From: Aeromicrobium sp.
GTDB lineage: Bacteria > Actinomycetota > Coriobacteriia > Anaerosomatales > Anaerosomataceae
Reading direction: 5' to 3'
NCBI GenBank assembly: GCA_015351705.1
Contig: JADIIM010000024.1
Coordinates: 1 to 64,000, forward strand
DNA length: 64,000 nucleotides
The notes beneath the pieces were generated by a model. The model was not told the DNA's origin. It did not search any database and was given only the letters and a program-made list of their open reading frames with translations. Below, piece after piece: positions 52,981-60,172 of the stretch. The first letter of the stretch is position 1, and each line of letters starts with the position of its first letter. The translations under genes and the position numbers were made by a program.

Positions 52981-54446
52981 GGCATCAGCCCCCCGAACGA
53001 CGGCGCGATGGCGGTCAGTGCCCAGTGGGCGGGCGACCCGGGCAGACCGGCGGTGAGACCGAAGATGATGGAGAGTGCGGCGACGGTCACGATGGGCCAC
53101 AGCATGCGTGGATCGCTTTCGGTGCCTGCGGCCTCGGGGTGGTCACCGGGCCGAAGCGAGGCGATCAGGATCGGCACCATGTAGCCGATCGCCAGCGCCC
53201 CGCTCGCAACGTAGACGAGCAGCGCCCACGGCGCGCCACCCTCGGCCGCGCCAACACCGAGAAGCCACTTGCTCGCGAACCCGGCAAGCGGGGGGATGCC
53301 GGCGAGTGCGAACGCGGCCACCGCGAACGACGTCATCGTGACCGGCATGCGCCGCGCCACTCCGGGGAGGGCGCTCACCTTCTTGACGTGAAGCGTCTCG
53401 GCCAGGCTCCCGGCGGTGAAGAACATCGTGATCTTCATGACGGCGTGGTGGGCGAGGTGGGCCAGTGCTCCGGCCGCGGCAAGCGGGGAGCAGAGCGCCG
53501 TTCCGAGGGTGATGTACGAGAGCTGCGCGACGGTGGAGTAGGCGAGCCGTCGCTTGAGATCTTCCTGCCTGAGTGCGACCACACTGCCGAAGATGATGCC
53601 GAAGGCGGCGAGCACGGCGAGCGCCTGCGCGACACCGAGCGCCGAGGACAGCTCGGGGCCGTAGAGCTCGTTGACGAGCCTGATCATCCCGAACACGCCG
53701 GCTTTGACCACCGCGACCGCGTGGAGCAGCGAGCTGACCGGAGCGGGGGCGACCATCGCCCCGGGCAGCCAGCCGTGGAGCGGGACGAGTGCCGCCTTGA
53801 CGCCGAAGCCTGCGGCCAGGAGCCCGAAGATGATCCGCAGCTCGGTGGTATGGCCGCTGACAGATGCGAGGGCGCCTCCCGGAGTGAAGGGGACCGGGCC
53901 GGCGAGGACCGTGAGCCACGTCACGCCCACCAACAGGGCCGCCCCACCACCGAGTGCGTAGAACAGGTACTTGCGACCGGCGGCGATCGCCTCGGAAGAC
54001 CCGGAGTGCACTACGAGCGGGTAGGTCGTGAGCGACAGGATCTCGTAGAAGATGAAGAGCGTGATCGGATCGGCCGCGAGCGCGACGCCGTTGGCGGCCG
54101 CGATGCACCAGGCGAAGAAGCCGAAGAACCGTGCGCGGTCACGGGCGTGGTCCATGTAGCCGATCGCGTAGACAAGTGTCACGCCCCACAGGACGGTGGC
54201 GACCGCCGAGAACAACAGTCCGAGCAGGTCAGCGTGGACGCCGAAGTCGAGACCCGGGAGGGTCGGGACGGCGTGGGAGAGCACCTCGCCTGCGTACGAC
54301 TTGATGACGAGCGAGACCACCACGACAGACGAGACGATCGCACCGACGAGGTTCACTGCAGCACGGGCAGTGCCCCGGCGGTCGCCGAGCGCGAAGGTGA
54401 CCACGCCGGTGAGCGCGGGCAGGAGCACGGGAAGCCACACGGTCAC
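52977..54446 (-). CDS. second Mrp-like antiporter subunit (proton_antipo_M family)
   Basis: A 489-residue, roughly 14-helix protein. Signatures include DPITLFIFYEILSLTTYPLVVHSG, with the conserved channel glutamate, AGFGVKAALVPLHGWLPGAMVAPAPVSSLLHAVAVVKAG, and LKRRLAYSTVAQLSYI. It resembles NuoL/MrpD-type ion translocators. GTG 54446 follows GGGGGTG and overlaps the preceding gene's stop; a longer frame on this strand upstream is only a shadow of that gene. Confidence 0.85.
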   Translation of the reverse strand: MTVWLPVLLPALTGVVTFALGDRRGTARAAVNLVGAIVSSVVVVSLVIKSYAGEVLSHAVPTLPGLDFGVHADLLGLLFSAVATVLWGVTLVYAIGYMDHARDRARFFGFFAWCIAAANGVALAADPITLFIFYEILSLTTYPLVVHSGSSEAIAAGRKYLFYALGGGAALLVGVTWLTVLAGPVPFTPGGALASVSGHTTELRIIFGLLAAGFGVKAALVPLHGWLPGAMVAPAPVSSLLHAVAVVKAGVFGMIRLVNELYGPELSSALGVAQALAVLAAFGIIFGSVVALRQEDLKRRLAYSTVAQLSYITLGTALCSPLAAAGALAHLAHHAVMKITMFFTAGSLAETLHVKKVSALPGVARRMPVTMTSFAVAAFALAGIPPLAGFASKWLLGVGAAEGGAPWALLVYVASGALAIGYMVPILIASLRPGDHPEAAGTESDPRMLWPIVTVAALSIIFGLTAGLPGSPAHWALTAIAPSFGGLMP

Positions 54447-55924
54447 GGCGTCACCCCCGCGCTCTGCAGCGTCGTGCTGGCGGCCGCAAGATCGCTGATC
54501 AGCGGGACAGCGAACAGCAGAAGGACAGCAGCCGCGGTCAGCGCGAGCGGCAGCCACTCGGTGCGCACGGGCTTGGGTGCGGGTGCGGTCTCGGCCGGCG
54601 CGTCGGCGATCAGGATCGCCACGAGGCGGAACATGTATGCCGCCGCGAGAAGGCCACCGACGACGAGCACGACCGCCCACCACCACTCACCGGAGGTCAG
54701 CGCAGCAGAGATGAGCAGCCACTTGGCGGCGAACCCACCGCTCGGCGGGAGCCCCATCATCGTCACGCCGGACAACGCGACGGCGAAGGTAAGGACGGGG
54801 ACGGCGCGTGCGGCGCCGCGCATCTCGGCGAGGCGGTCGTGGCCGAAGCGCGTGATGAGGCCGCCGGCGGCGAGGAAGAGGCCGCCCTTGGCGAGACCGT
54901 GCGCCGTGGCGTGCACGAGTGCGCCCGTCAGCGCGAGTGCGAGCACGTCCCTTCCGTTGCGTGCGAGTGGGAACACGAGGAAGAGGTAGCCGATCTGGGC
55001 GACGGTGGAGTACGCGACGAGGAGCTTGATGCGCGTCTGCACGAGCGCCTGCACCGAACCCCAGACGATCGCCGCGGCGCCGAGCACGCCGAGGAGTGTC
55101 GCGGCGCCGGGCAGGTAGCCGTCCGGCATGACATCGAGCATGAGTCGCAACACCACGAAGTAGGAGCCCTTGACCACGAGCGCCGAGAGCGCAGCGCTCA
55201 CCGGGGTGGGTGCCGAGGCGTGTGCGGTGGGCAGCCAGAAGTGGGCGGGAACGAGCGCCGTCTTGAGCACGAGTGCGGCGACCATCAATGCGAGGCCCGT
55301 CGCCGCGGTGGTGTCGGGCACGAGGCGCTCGCTGAGAGTGGCCATGTCGACCGCTCCGGCCGACGCGTACAGCAAGGCGACGCCGAGGAGATAGGTCATC
55401 GCGCCGAGCATACTTGCGAAGAGGTAGCGCATGCCGGCGCGCAGCGCGTCGGGCCCACCGCTGATCGTGACGAGCGCCACGGCGGAGATGCCCACGAGCT
55501 CGATGCACACGTAGACGTTGAAGACGTCACCGGTCAGGAACAGGCCGTTGAGTGACGTCCACATGAACAGCCACAGCGTCCAGAAGAGGCCGTGGCCGTA
55601 CGCGGTGGGGTCGGTGGACCGGAAGTACCCTGACGCATAGACGGTCACGACAAGGCCCACGATCGAGGTGAGGACGATGAACAGCGCGGCCATGCCATCG
55701 GCGACGAGGTCGATGCCCATCGGGGCGCCCCAGCCGCCGATACGGTAGCGGAACGGGCCCTCGGCGAGAACCCGTGCGGCGAACAGCACGGCGAGCACGA
55801 CGTCGGCGGTGGCGGTGGCCAGGGCCACGTGCGGAGCCACACGTCGGCCGGCGACGAACGCCACGCACGCACCGACGAGCGGCGTGATCACGAGCAGCGC
55901 CGGGAGGTGATGCACCACGTTCAC
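54443..55924 (-). CDS. mrpD: first MrpD-like antiporter subunit (proton_antipo_M family)
   Basis: A 493-residue MrpD/MnhD-type subunit with about 14 helices: FNVYVCIELVGISAVALVTISGG with the channel glutamate, VAALVLKTALVPAHFWLPTAHASAPTPVSAALSALVVKGSYFVVLR with conserved lysines, and LVAYSTVAQIGYLFLVFPL. It follows the MrpC subunit, matching the mbhG-mbhH order. GTG 55924 overlaps the mrpC stop by four bases. Confidence 0.9.
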   Translation of the reverse strand: MNVVHHLPALLVITPLVGACVAFVAGRRVAPHVALATATADVVLAVLFAARVLAEGPFRYRIGGWGAPMGIDLVADGMAALFIVLTSIVGLVVTVYASGYFRSTDPTAYGHGLFWTLWLFMWTSLNGLFLTGDVFNVYVCIELVGISAVALVTISGGPDALRAGMRYLFASMLGAMTYLLGVALLYASAGAVDMATLSERLVPDTTAATGLALMVAALVLKTALVPAHFWLPTAHASAPTPVSAALSALVVKGSYFVVLRLMLDVMPDGYLPGAATLLGVLGAAAIVWGSVQALVQTRIKLLVAYSTVAQIGYLFLVFPLARNGRDVLALALTGALVHATAHGLAKGGLFLAAGGLITRFGHDRLAEMRGAARAVPVLTFAVALSGVTMMGLPPSGGFAAKWLLISAALTSGEWWWAVVLVVGGLLAAAYMFRLVAILIADAPAETAPAPKPVRTEWLPLALTAAAVLLLFAVPLISDLAAASTTLQSAGVTP

Positions 55925-56241
55925 CGGCGCTCACCCGGCTTCTCGTCCGCATCGAGGGTGGTGCGGCCGGTCTCGGAGAAGTACCGCTTCACGATCGCCA
56001 GGCCCAGTGCGGTCATTGCGACGGTCACGACGATGCCGGTCAGCACCATCGCTTGTGGGACCGGGTCGGGTTCGGGCGTGGGTGTGCGGTTGGCGAGACC
56101 GATGAGCACCAGGAAGATGCCGCTGCCCATGAAGTTGGCGGCGATCACCTTGTGCACGAGGTGGGACCGCTCGAGCAGTCCGTAGGTGCCGAGCGCGAAG
56201 AGGACCGCGCCGCCGGCGACGTAGACGTCGTAGGTCGTCAT
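55921..56241 (-). CDS. mrpC: MrpC (NuoK-like) subunit
   Basis: A 106-residue, three-helix NuoK/MrpC homologue: YDVYVAGGAVLFALGTYGLLERSHLVHKVIAANFMGSGIFLVLIGLANR holds the first two helices, and VPQAMVLTGIVVTVAMTALGLAIV the third, with the conserved PQALVLT-type motif. It is a core membrane subunit of Mrp antiporters. ATG 56241 overlaps the previous gene by four bases. Confidence 0.9.
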   Translation of the reverse strand: MTTYDVYVAGGAVLFALGTYGLLERSHLVHKVIAANFMGSGIFLVLIGLANRTPTPEPDPVPQAMVLTGIVVTVAMTALGLAIVKRYFSETGRTTLDADEKPGERR

Positions 56242-56927
56242 CGGCGCTCACCCTCTGATGTGTCTGAGGCGGAGGCGAGGAAGAGACTCGTCAGACTCGC
56301 GCCGATCGAGAGCGTCAAGAGGATTTCCACGAGGAGCACGAGGCTCTTGCGACTCTCGTCGGGGTACTGCAGCAGCGTCCCGCCGAGAGCGAGCGGCAGG
56401 AGGGCCACGGCGATGAACGTCAGGAGCCCCACCGCGAGCACCCACCGCATCGGGGCGCCCGAGCTCCAGCGAGGTCGCGCGAAGCCGGAGAGTGCGAGGA
56501 GGATGCCTGCCGCACCGAGCACGGCGCCGCCCTGGAACGCGCCACCGGGGCCCGATGAGCCGATCCAGACGAGGTGACCTGCCACGACGATCATGATCGG
56601 GACGTAGGCACGGGTCAGCGCGCCGAGGACCGGCCCAGCCACACCGCTGATGCGACGCGACAGGGCGTCGGGATCGGTGCGCAGCGATAGTACCGCGATG
56701 GTCGCGAGCATGAGGACGGCGATCTCGAGCAGGGTGTCGTAGCCGCGGAAGTCGAGAAGCACCGCGGTGACCACGTTCTTGATGCCGCTGGCCTTGGCGC
56801 CTGCGGTCATCTCGGCCGAGAGCCCGGTGGCCGTGTCCGGGAGCGCGTGGACCGCGCGCAGCACGAGTGCGAACACTGCGAGGCTCGCGGCGAGCGGGAC
56901 GAGGCGGATGCGGGGGCGCTCAGGCAT
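56238..56927 (-). CDS. fused MbhE-MrpB-like subunit
   Basis: A 229-residue protein. The N-terminal half (DFRGYDTLLEIAVLMLATIAVLSL) matches MbhE/MrpA C-terminal pieces, and the C-terminal half (PIMIVVAGHLVWIGSSGPGGAFQGGAVLGAAGILLALSG) matches MrpB/MnhB with its GPGGGFQGG-type motif. So it combines two subunits that are separate in many operons. About six to seven helices are predicted. The start is uncertain: ATG 56927 or GTG 56936, both near GGAGGG. Confidence 0.82.
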   Translation of the reverse strand: MPERPRIRLVPLAASLAVFALVLRAVHALPDTATGLSAEMTAGAKASGIKNVVTAVLLDFRGYDTLLEIAVLMLATIAVLSLRTDPDALSRRISGVAGPVLGALTRAYVPIMIVVAGHLVWIGSSGPGGAFQGGAVLGAAGILLALSGFARPRWSSGAPMRWVLAVGLLTFIAVALLPLALGGTLLQYPDESRKSLVLLVEILLTLSIGASLTSLFLASASDTSEGERR

Positions 56928-57207
56928 CGGGCTCACCGCCCTCCGGCTCGGCGGCCGATGCGTACGGTGTTTCGCTGCGCCTCAGGTGACCGATGGCATC
57001 AAGCATCAGCGCACCGGTCACGCCTGCGCCGATCGCGGCCTCGGCCATGGCGACATCGGGGCTCGACAGCCGGATCCAGGCGATGGCCATGAACAGCCCG
57101 AAGATGACGAACATGACGACGGACTTGAACATCTGGCGCTGGGAGAGCGAGCCGACGGCGATCCAGATGATGGTCGCGACAAGGAGTATGTCGAAGACGA
57201 TCATCAT
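56920..57207 (-). CDS. MbhD/MrpA-C-terminal-like (DUF4040) subunit
   Basis: A 95-residue, three-helix protein. SQRQMFKSVVMFVIFGLFMAIAWIRLSSPDVAMAEAAIGAGVTGALML contains the conserved LxAPDVAxTEAAVG motif that in MrpA lies in its C-terminal DUF4040 part and in Mbh is a free subunit, MbhD. Its presence as a separate gene is a mark of the Mbh-like gene order. ATG 57207 overlaps the mrpG stop. Confidence 0.88.
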   Translation of the reverse strand: MMIVFDILLVATIIWIAVGSLSQRQMFKSVVMFVIFGLFMAIAWIRLSSPDVAMAEAAIGAGVTGALMLDAIGHLRRSETPYASAAEPEGGEPDA

Positions 57208-57521
57208 CGGCGCTCACGCGTCCACGGCTCGAGTCCGCTGCCGCGCGCGGCGTTGGCCACGAGGTAGCACGCGGTCGCACCAGTGACGATGACGATGAGC
57301 CATATCAGGTACAGCTTGAGCACGACGATCCAGGACTCGGCCCGGAGGGCGAGTCCCGTCACGACGAACCCGAGGCCCAGGTTGTCCGCTTTGGTGAGGG
57401 CGTGGAGCCGGGTGTACACGTCGGGGAACCGCACCAGGCCCACCGAGCCGGCGAAGAAGAAGAACGCACCGACGGCGAACAGAGCGGTACTGCCCCAACC
57501 TGCGATCGTCTCCCACGTCAT
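57204..57521 (-). CDS. mrpG: MrpG subunit
   Basis: A 105-residue MrpG/MnhG with three helices; the motif SVGLVRFPDVYTRLHALTKADNLG is diagnostic. A small accessory membrane subunit needed for complex assembly. ATG 57521 overlaps the mrpF stop by four bases (ATGA). Confidence 0.92.
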   Translation of the reverse strand: MTWETIAGWGSTALFAVGAFFFFAGSVGLVRFPDVYTRLHALTKADNLGLGFVVTGLALRAESWIVVLKLYLIWLIVIVTGATACYLVANAARGSGLEPWTRERR

Positions 57522-57781
57522 CGGTCCTCGGCCCCCCATGCGCGCTTGACGAAGGAGACCGAGGTGAGCGCGCCGAGCAGCGCGAAGACGAGCGCCATGT
57601 CGCGCAGCGCTCCGATGCCCGTGATCTCGGCGAGGACGAGGGTGAGTGCCACACCCGACGTGCCGAAGAGCATGGCCGAGAGCATGCGGTCGGTGCCGGT
57701 GGGGCCGCGCTCGATGCGATAGATGCCGAGCGAGACGGTCGCCATGATGACGACGGCGAGGACCTCGAGTGCGAGCGTCAC
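57518..57781 (-). CDS. mrpF: MrpF subunit
   Basis: An 87-residue MrpF/MnhF with three helices and the conserved RGPTGTDRMLSAMLFGTSG segment. It overlaps mrpE and mrpG by four bases each, so the whole set is translationally coupled. GTG 57781 is the start. Confidence 0.92.
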   Translation of the reverse strand: MTLALEVLAVVIMATVSLGIYRIERGPTGTDRMLSAMLFGTSGVALTLVLAEITGIGALRDMALVFALLGALTSVSFVKRAWGAEDR

Positions 57782-58317
57782 GAGTCACCGCCCATCTGCA
57801 GCGGCGGCAGGTTCGCACCGAACAGGCCGGCGACACGCTCCTCGACCTGTGCGAGATCGGCGAGCACCGACTCGTGATTGTCCAGCACGTGGACCTCGAG
57901 CGTGTCCCCGCCGAGGAAGCGGGCGCTCAGCGTGCCGGGTAGCAGGCTGATGGTGTTGGCGAGAACGACGCGTGGTCCGTCGCCTGCGAGGCGCAGCGGG
58001 TAACGCACGCAGGCAGGATCGAGCGGCATGGCCGGGGAGAGTGCGCGTCGGGCGACGTCAAGGCCACCGAGGAAGGACTGCACGAGGAAGAAGCCCGCGA
58101 ACCTGACCGCACCGGGGAGGTGGACCGCTGAGAGCGATCGGGGTTGCAGGGCGACCGAGAGGGCGGCGCCGATCATCGCCAGAGGCACCCCCACGGCCAG
58201 AGAACCGGGGTCGGCCTCGGTGATGAGCACCCAGATGGCGCCGAGCGCGAGAGTGCGAAGCACGAACAGCCGGATTCGCTCGCGCCGTGAGATCGTTGTG
58301 GCGGTCTGCTGGGACAC
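57778..58317 (-). CDS. mrpE: MrpE subunit
   Basis: A 179-residue MrpE/MnhE: two N-terminal helices (about 18-55), then PLRLAGDGPRVVLANTISLLPGTLSARFLGGDTLEVHVLD, which contains the family core (TPGT-like LLPGTLS). First gene of the nine-gene antiporter operon. GTG 58317 follows GGGAG; an in-frame start at 58368 lies too far upstream of any site. Promoter not clear; TATCGT around 58355-58360 (minus strand) is possible. Confidence 0.88.
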   Translation of the reverse strand: MSQQTATTISRRERIRLFVLRTLALGAIWVLITEADPGSLAVGVPLAMIGAALSVALQPRSLSAVHLPGAVRFAGFFLVQSFLGGLDVARRALSPAMPLDPACVRYPLRLAGDGPRVVLANTISLLPGTLSARFLGGDTLEVHVLDNHESVLADLAQVEERVAGLFGANLPPLQMGGDS

Positions 58318-58380
58318 GTGGCTCCCGGGGCTCGGACGGTGAGTCGGTGGTGAAGCACGATACCACATCTATGTATGAGC

Positions 58381-58410
58381 AGGGCCCTCCCGGCGCGCCG
58401 GGAGGGCCCT
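58381..58410 (-). terminator. 30-base perfect palindrome after tRNA-Cys
   Basis: Positions 58381-58395 are the exact reverse complement of 58396-58410, a very stable GC stem ten bases after the tRNA-Cys CCA end. It should stop the tRNA-Gly/tRNA-Cys transcript and shield the antiporter operon from read-through. Its outer AGGGCCC arm resembles the hairpin after tRNA-Leu. Confidence 0.7.
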
Positions 58411-58420
58411 GGTACTCGGC

Positions 58421-58494
58421 TGGAGGCGACGCCCGGATTCGAACCGGGGATAAGGGCTTTGCAGGCCCCTGCCTTACCACTTGGCGACGTCGCC
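58421..58494 (-). tRNA. tRNA-Cys (anticodon GCA)
   Basis: A 74-base tRNA with encoded CCA. Acceptor GGCGACG/CGTCGCC, anticodon stem GGGGC/GCCCT around loop CTGCAAA (GCA), T loop GTTCGAA. It lies downstream of tRNA-Gly on the same strand. Confidence 0.95.
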
Positions 58495-58583
58495 GCCTGT
58501 GCGGGAGAACGAGCTCCCCTGTCAAAGAAGGTCGACCGCGCGGGCCTCGCTGCTGCCCCTTGGGCCGACCTTCGGTGAGTCGA

Positions 58584-58659
58584 TGGAGCGGACGACGGGA
58601 TTCGAACCCGCGACCCCAACCTTGGCAAGGTTGTGCTCTACCAGCTGAGCCACGTCCGC
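58584..58659 (-). tRNA. tRNA-Gly (anticodon GCC)
   Basis: A 76-base tRNA with encoded CCA. Acceptor GCGGACG/CGTCCGC, anticodon stem CAACC/GGTTG around TTGCCAA (GCC), T loop GTTCGAA. A TAGTCT -10-like sequence on the minus strand (58671-58676) lies 12 bases upstream, close to the 5' end. It is likely cotranscribed with tRNA-Cys. Confidence 0.95.
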
Positions 58660-58819
58660 GCGCAAGCGGTAGACTACCACGGGCTCCGACGGCGGCGCAA
58701 CACACGTTTCACGCGTCGTGCGGCCCGGCACTGCGTACTTCGAGCGTGAGCGGCTACCGGCACGGCACCGTGGCGCCAACGAGTCTCACGAAGGGGCTGG
58801 TGCATCGGCGAGAGACTGC

Positions 58820-58825
58820 TACAAT
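58820..58825 (+). promoter_or_regulatory. -10 box TACAAT of tRNA-Val
   Basis: TACAAT lies 24 bases before the tRNA-Val 5' end, at the expected distance for a short leader. No good -35 match is seen. Confidence 0.45.
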
Positions 58826-58849
58826 GGTCGTCGCCGCTTCGGCGGAGAT

Positions 58850-58924
58850 GGGCGCTTAGCTCAGGGGGAGAGCACTTCCTTGACGCGGAAGGGGTCAGAG
58901 GTTCAAATCCTCTAGCGCCCACCA
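58850..58924 (+). tRNA. tRNA-Val (anticodon GAC)
   Basis: A 75-base tRNA with encoded CCA. Acceptor GGGCGCT/AGCGCCC, D loop AGCTCAGGGGGAGAGC, anticodon stem CTTCC/GGAAG around TTGACGC (GAC), T loop GTTCAAA. It is oriented away from the tRNA-Gly/Cys pair. Confidence 0.95.
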
Positions 58925-58934
58925 TGCAACCTCG

Positions 58935-58968
58935 AGGGTCCCGGCACCGGCCGGGGCCCTTTCTTGTT
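58935..58968 (+). terminator. terminator after tRNA-Val
   Basis: AGGGTCCCGGC (58935-58945) pairs with GCCGGGGCCCT (58950-58960), one G-U pair, four-base loop, followed by the U-rich TTCTTGTT. A convincing rho-independent terminator ten bases after the tRNA. Confidence 0.8.
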
Positions 58969-59064
58969 ACGCTGATGTCAGCGGCCCGTGGCGGCTGCTG
59001 AGATCCGTGGCCCGTACACGCTCACGCGCGCCAGCGCGCGGTATGCCGAGTGGAGGATGGTGCG

Positions 59065-60081
59065 GTGAGACGAGTGGCGCGCGTCATCGGATGGGTGGTG
59101 TTGGCCATCGCGACGCTCGTGCTCGTGGGGCCGTTCCTCGTGCCGGTCCCGCCCCTGGAGGGCGCGGTGGACGCACGGTCCCTTGCGGATGACACGTCCC
59201 ACTTCATCACCGTGAACGGCATCGACGTGCACTACCGGACAGCGGGGTCCGGCTCGCCGGTGATCGTGCTGATGCACGGGTTCGGTGCGAGCACGTTCTC
59301 CTGGCGCGACGTGATCGGCCCGCTCGCCGAGCGCGGCACGGTCATCGCCTTCGATCGCCCGGCGTTCGGCCTGACCGGTCGCCCGATGCCCGGCGAGTGG
59401 GATCCCGGTGCGTACGCTGGCGGCAGCCCCTACGCGCCCGAGGCGCAGGCGGACCTCGTGGTCGGCCTGCTTGACGCGCTCGGTCACGAGCGGGCGGTGC
59501 TCGTCGGCCACTCGGCGGGTGGGTCGGTCGCGCTGCTCACAGCGCTGCGCCACGCCGATCGCGTGGAGGCGCTGGTGCTCGAGGATGCGGCCATCTATAC
59601 CGAAGGCGGCCCTCCGGCGTTCATCTATCCGCTGCTCCAGACTCCGCAGGTGCGGCGGATCGGTCCGCTGGTCGCGCGGTCGATCGGTGGCACGGCCGGG
59701 GAACGCTTCCTGGAGTCCGCCTGGCATGATCCATCGCGCATCACGGTGGAGACACGGGAGGGATACCGTCTGCCGCTGCAGGTGCGTGACTGGGACCGCG
59801 CGCTGTGGGAACTCACGGTGGCCCGTTCGCCGCAGCGTCTCGGCGAGCGCGCCGGCGAGGTGATGGCACCGACGCTGGTGATCACCGGCGTGGAAGACCG
59901 CATCGTACCCGCCGAGGAGTCCGAGCGTCTTGCCAGGGAGATCGCAGGCGCGACCCTGGTGAGCATCGAGGGCTGCGGGCACGTACCGCATGAGGAGTGC
60001 ACGGAGGAGTTCGTGTACGCCGTCTACCGATTCCTTGATGTGCTGCCCACTACTGGCGAGGGGTGCCTGTCCGCTCCATAG
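59065..60081 (+). CDS. membrane-anchored alpha/beta hydrolase
   Basis: A 338-residue hydrolase with an N-terminal membrane anchor or signal helix (about residues 5-28). The catalytic triad is Ser in GHSAGG, Asp in GVEDRIVP and His in GCGHVPHEE; the oxyanion region is LMHGFGAS. It resembles epoxide-hydrolase/2-hydroxymuconate-hydrolase-like enzymes. Substrate unknown. GTG 59065 has GGAGG eight bases upstream; GTG 59050 overlaps that site. Confidence 0.88.
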   Translation: MRRVARVIGWVVLAIATLVLVGPFLVPVPPLEGAVDARSLADDTSHFITVNGIDVHYRTAGSGSPVIVLMHGFGASTFSWRDVIGPLAERGTVIAFDRPAFGLTGRPMPGEWDPGAYAGGSPYAPEAQADLVVGLLDALGHERAVLVGHSAGGSVALLTALRHADRVEALVLEDAAIYTEGGPPAFIYPLLQTPQVRRIGPLVARSIGGTAGERFLESAWHDPSRITVETREGYRLPLQVRDWDRALWELTVARSPQRLGERAGEVMAPTLVITGVEDRIVPAEESERLAREIAGATLVSIEGCGHVPHEECTEEFVYAVYRFLDVLPTTGEGCLSAP

Positions 60082-60138
60082 TGGCGATCAGCCGTCATCG
60101 AATCTCAAGCACTCACACCCGCCGGGTCGGTGCCGACG

Positions 60139-60144
60139 TATACT
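60139..60144 (+). promoter_or_regulatory. -10 box TATACT before the cell-wall protein gene
   Basis: TATACT followed by GG, 29 bases before ATG 60173, in the same local context as the boxes at 17969 and 29898. Confidence 0.5.
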
Positions 60145-60172
60145 GGTGGCGCCCGACGAGAGGAGCATCCCG

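Noticed and set aside
52156-54989. Long plus-strand open frames across the antiporter operon
   Set aside because: They are Arg/Gly/Asp-rich low-complexity readings without ribosome sites; the minus strand encodes clear antiporter subunits throughout.
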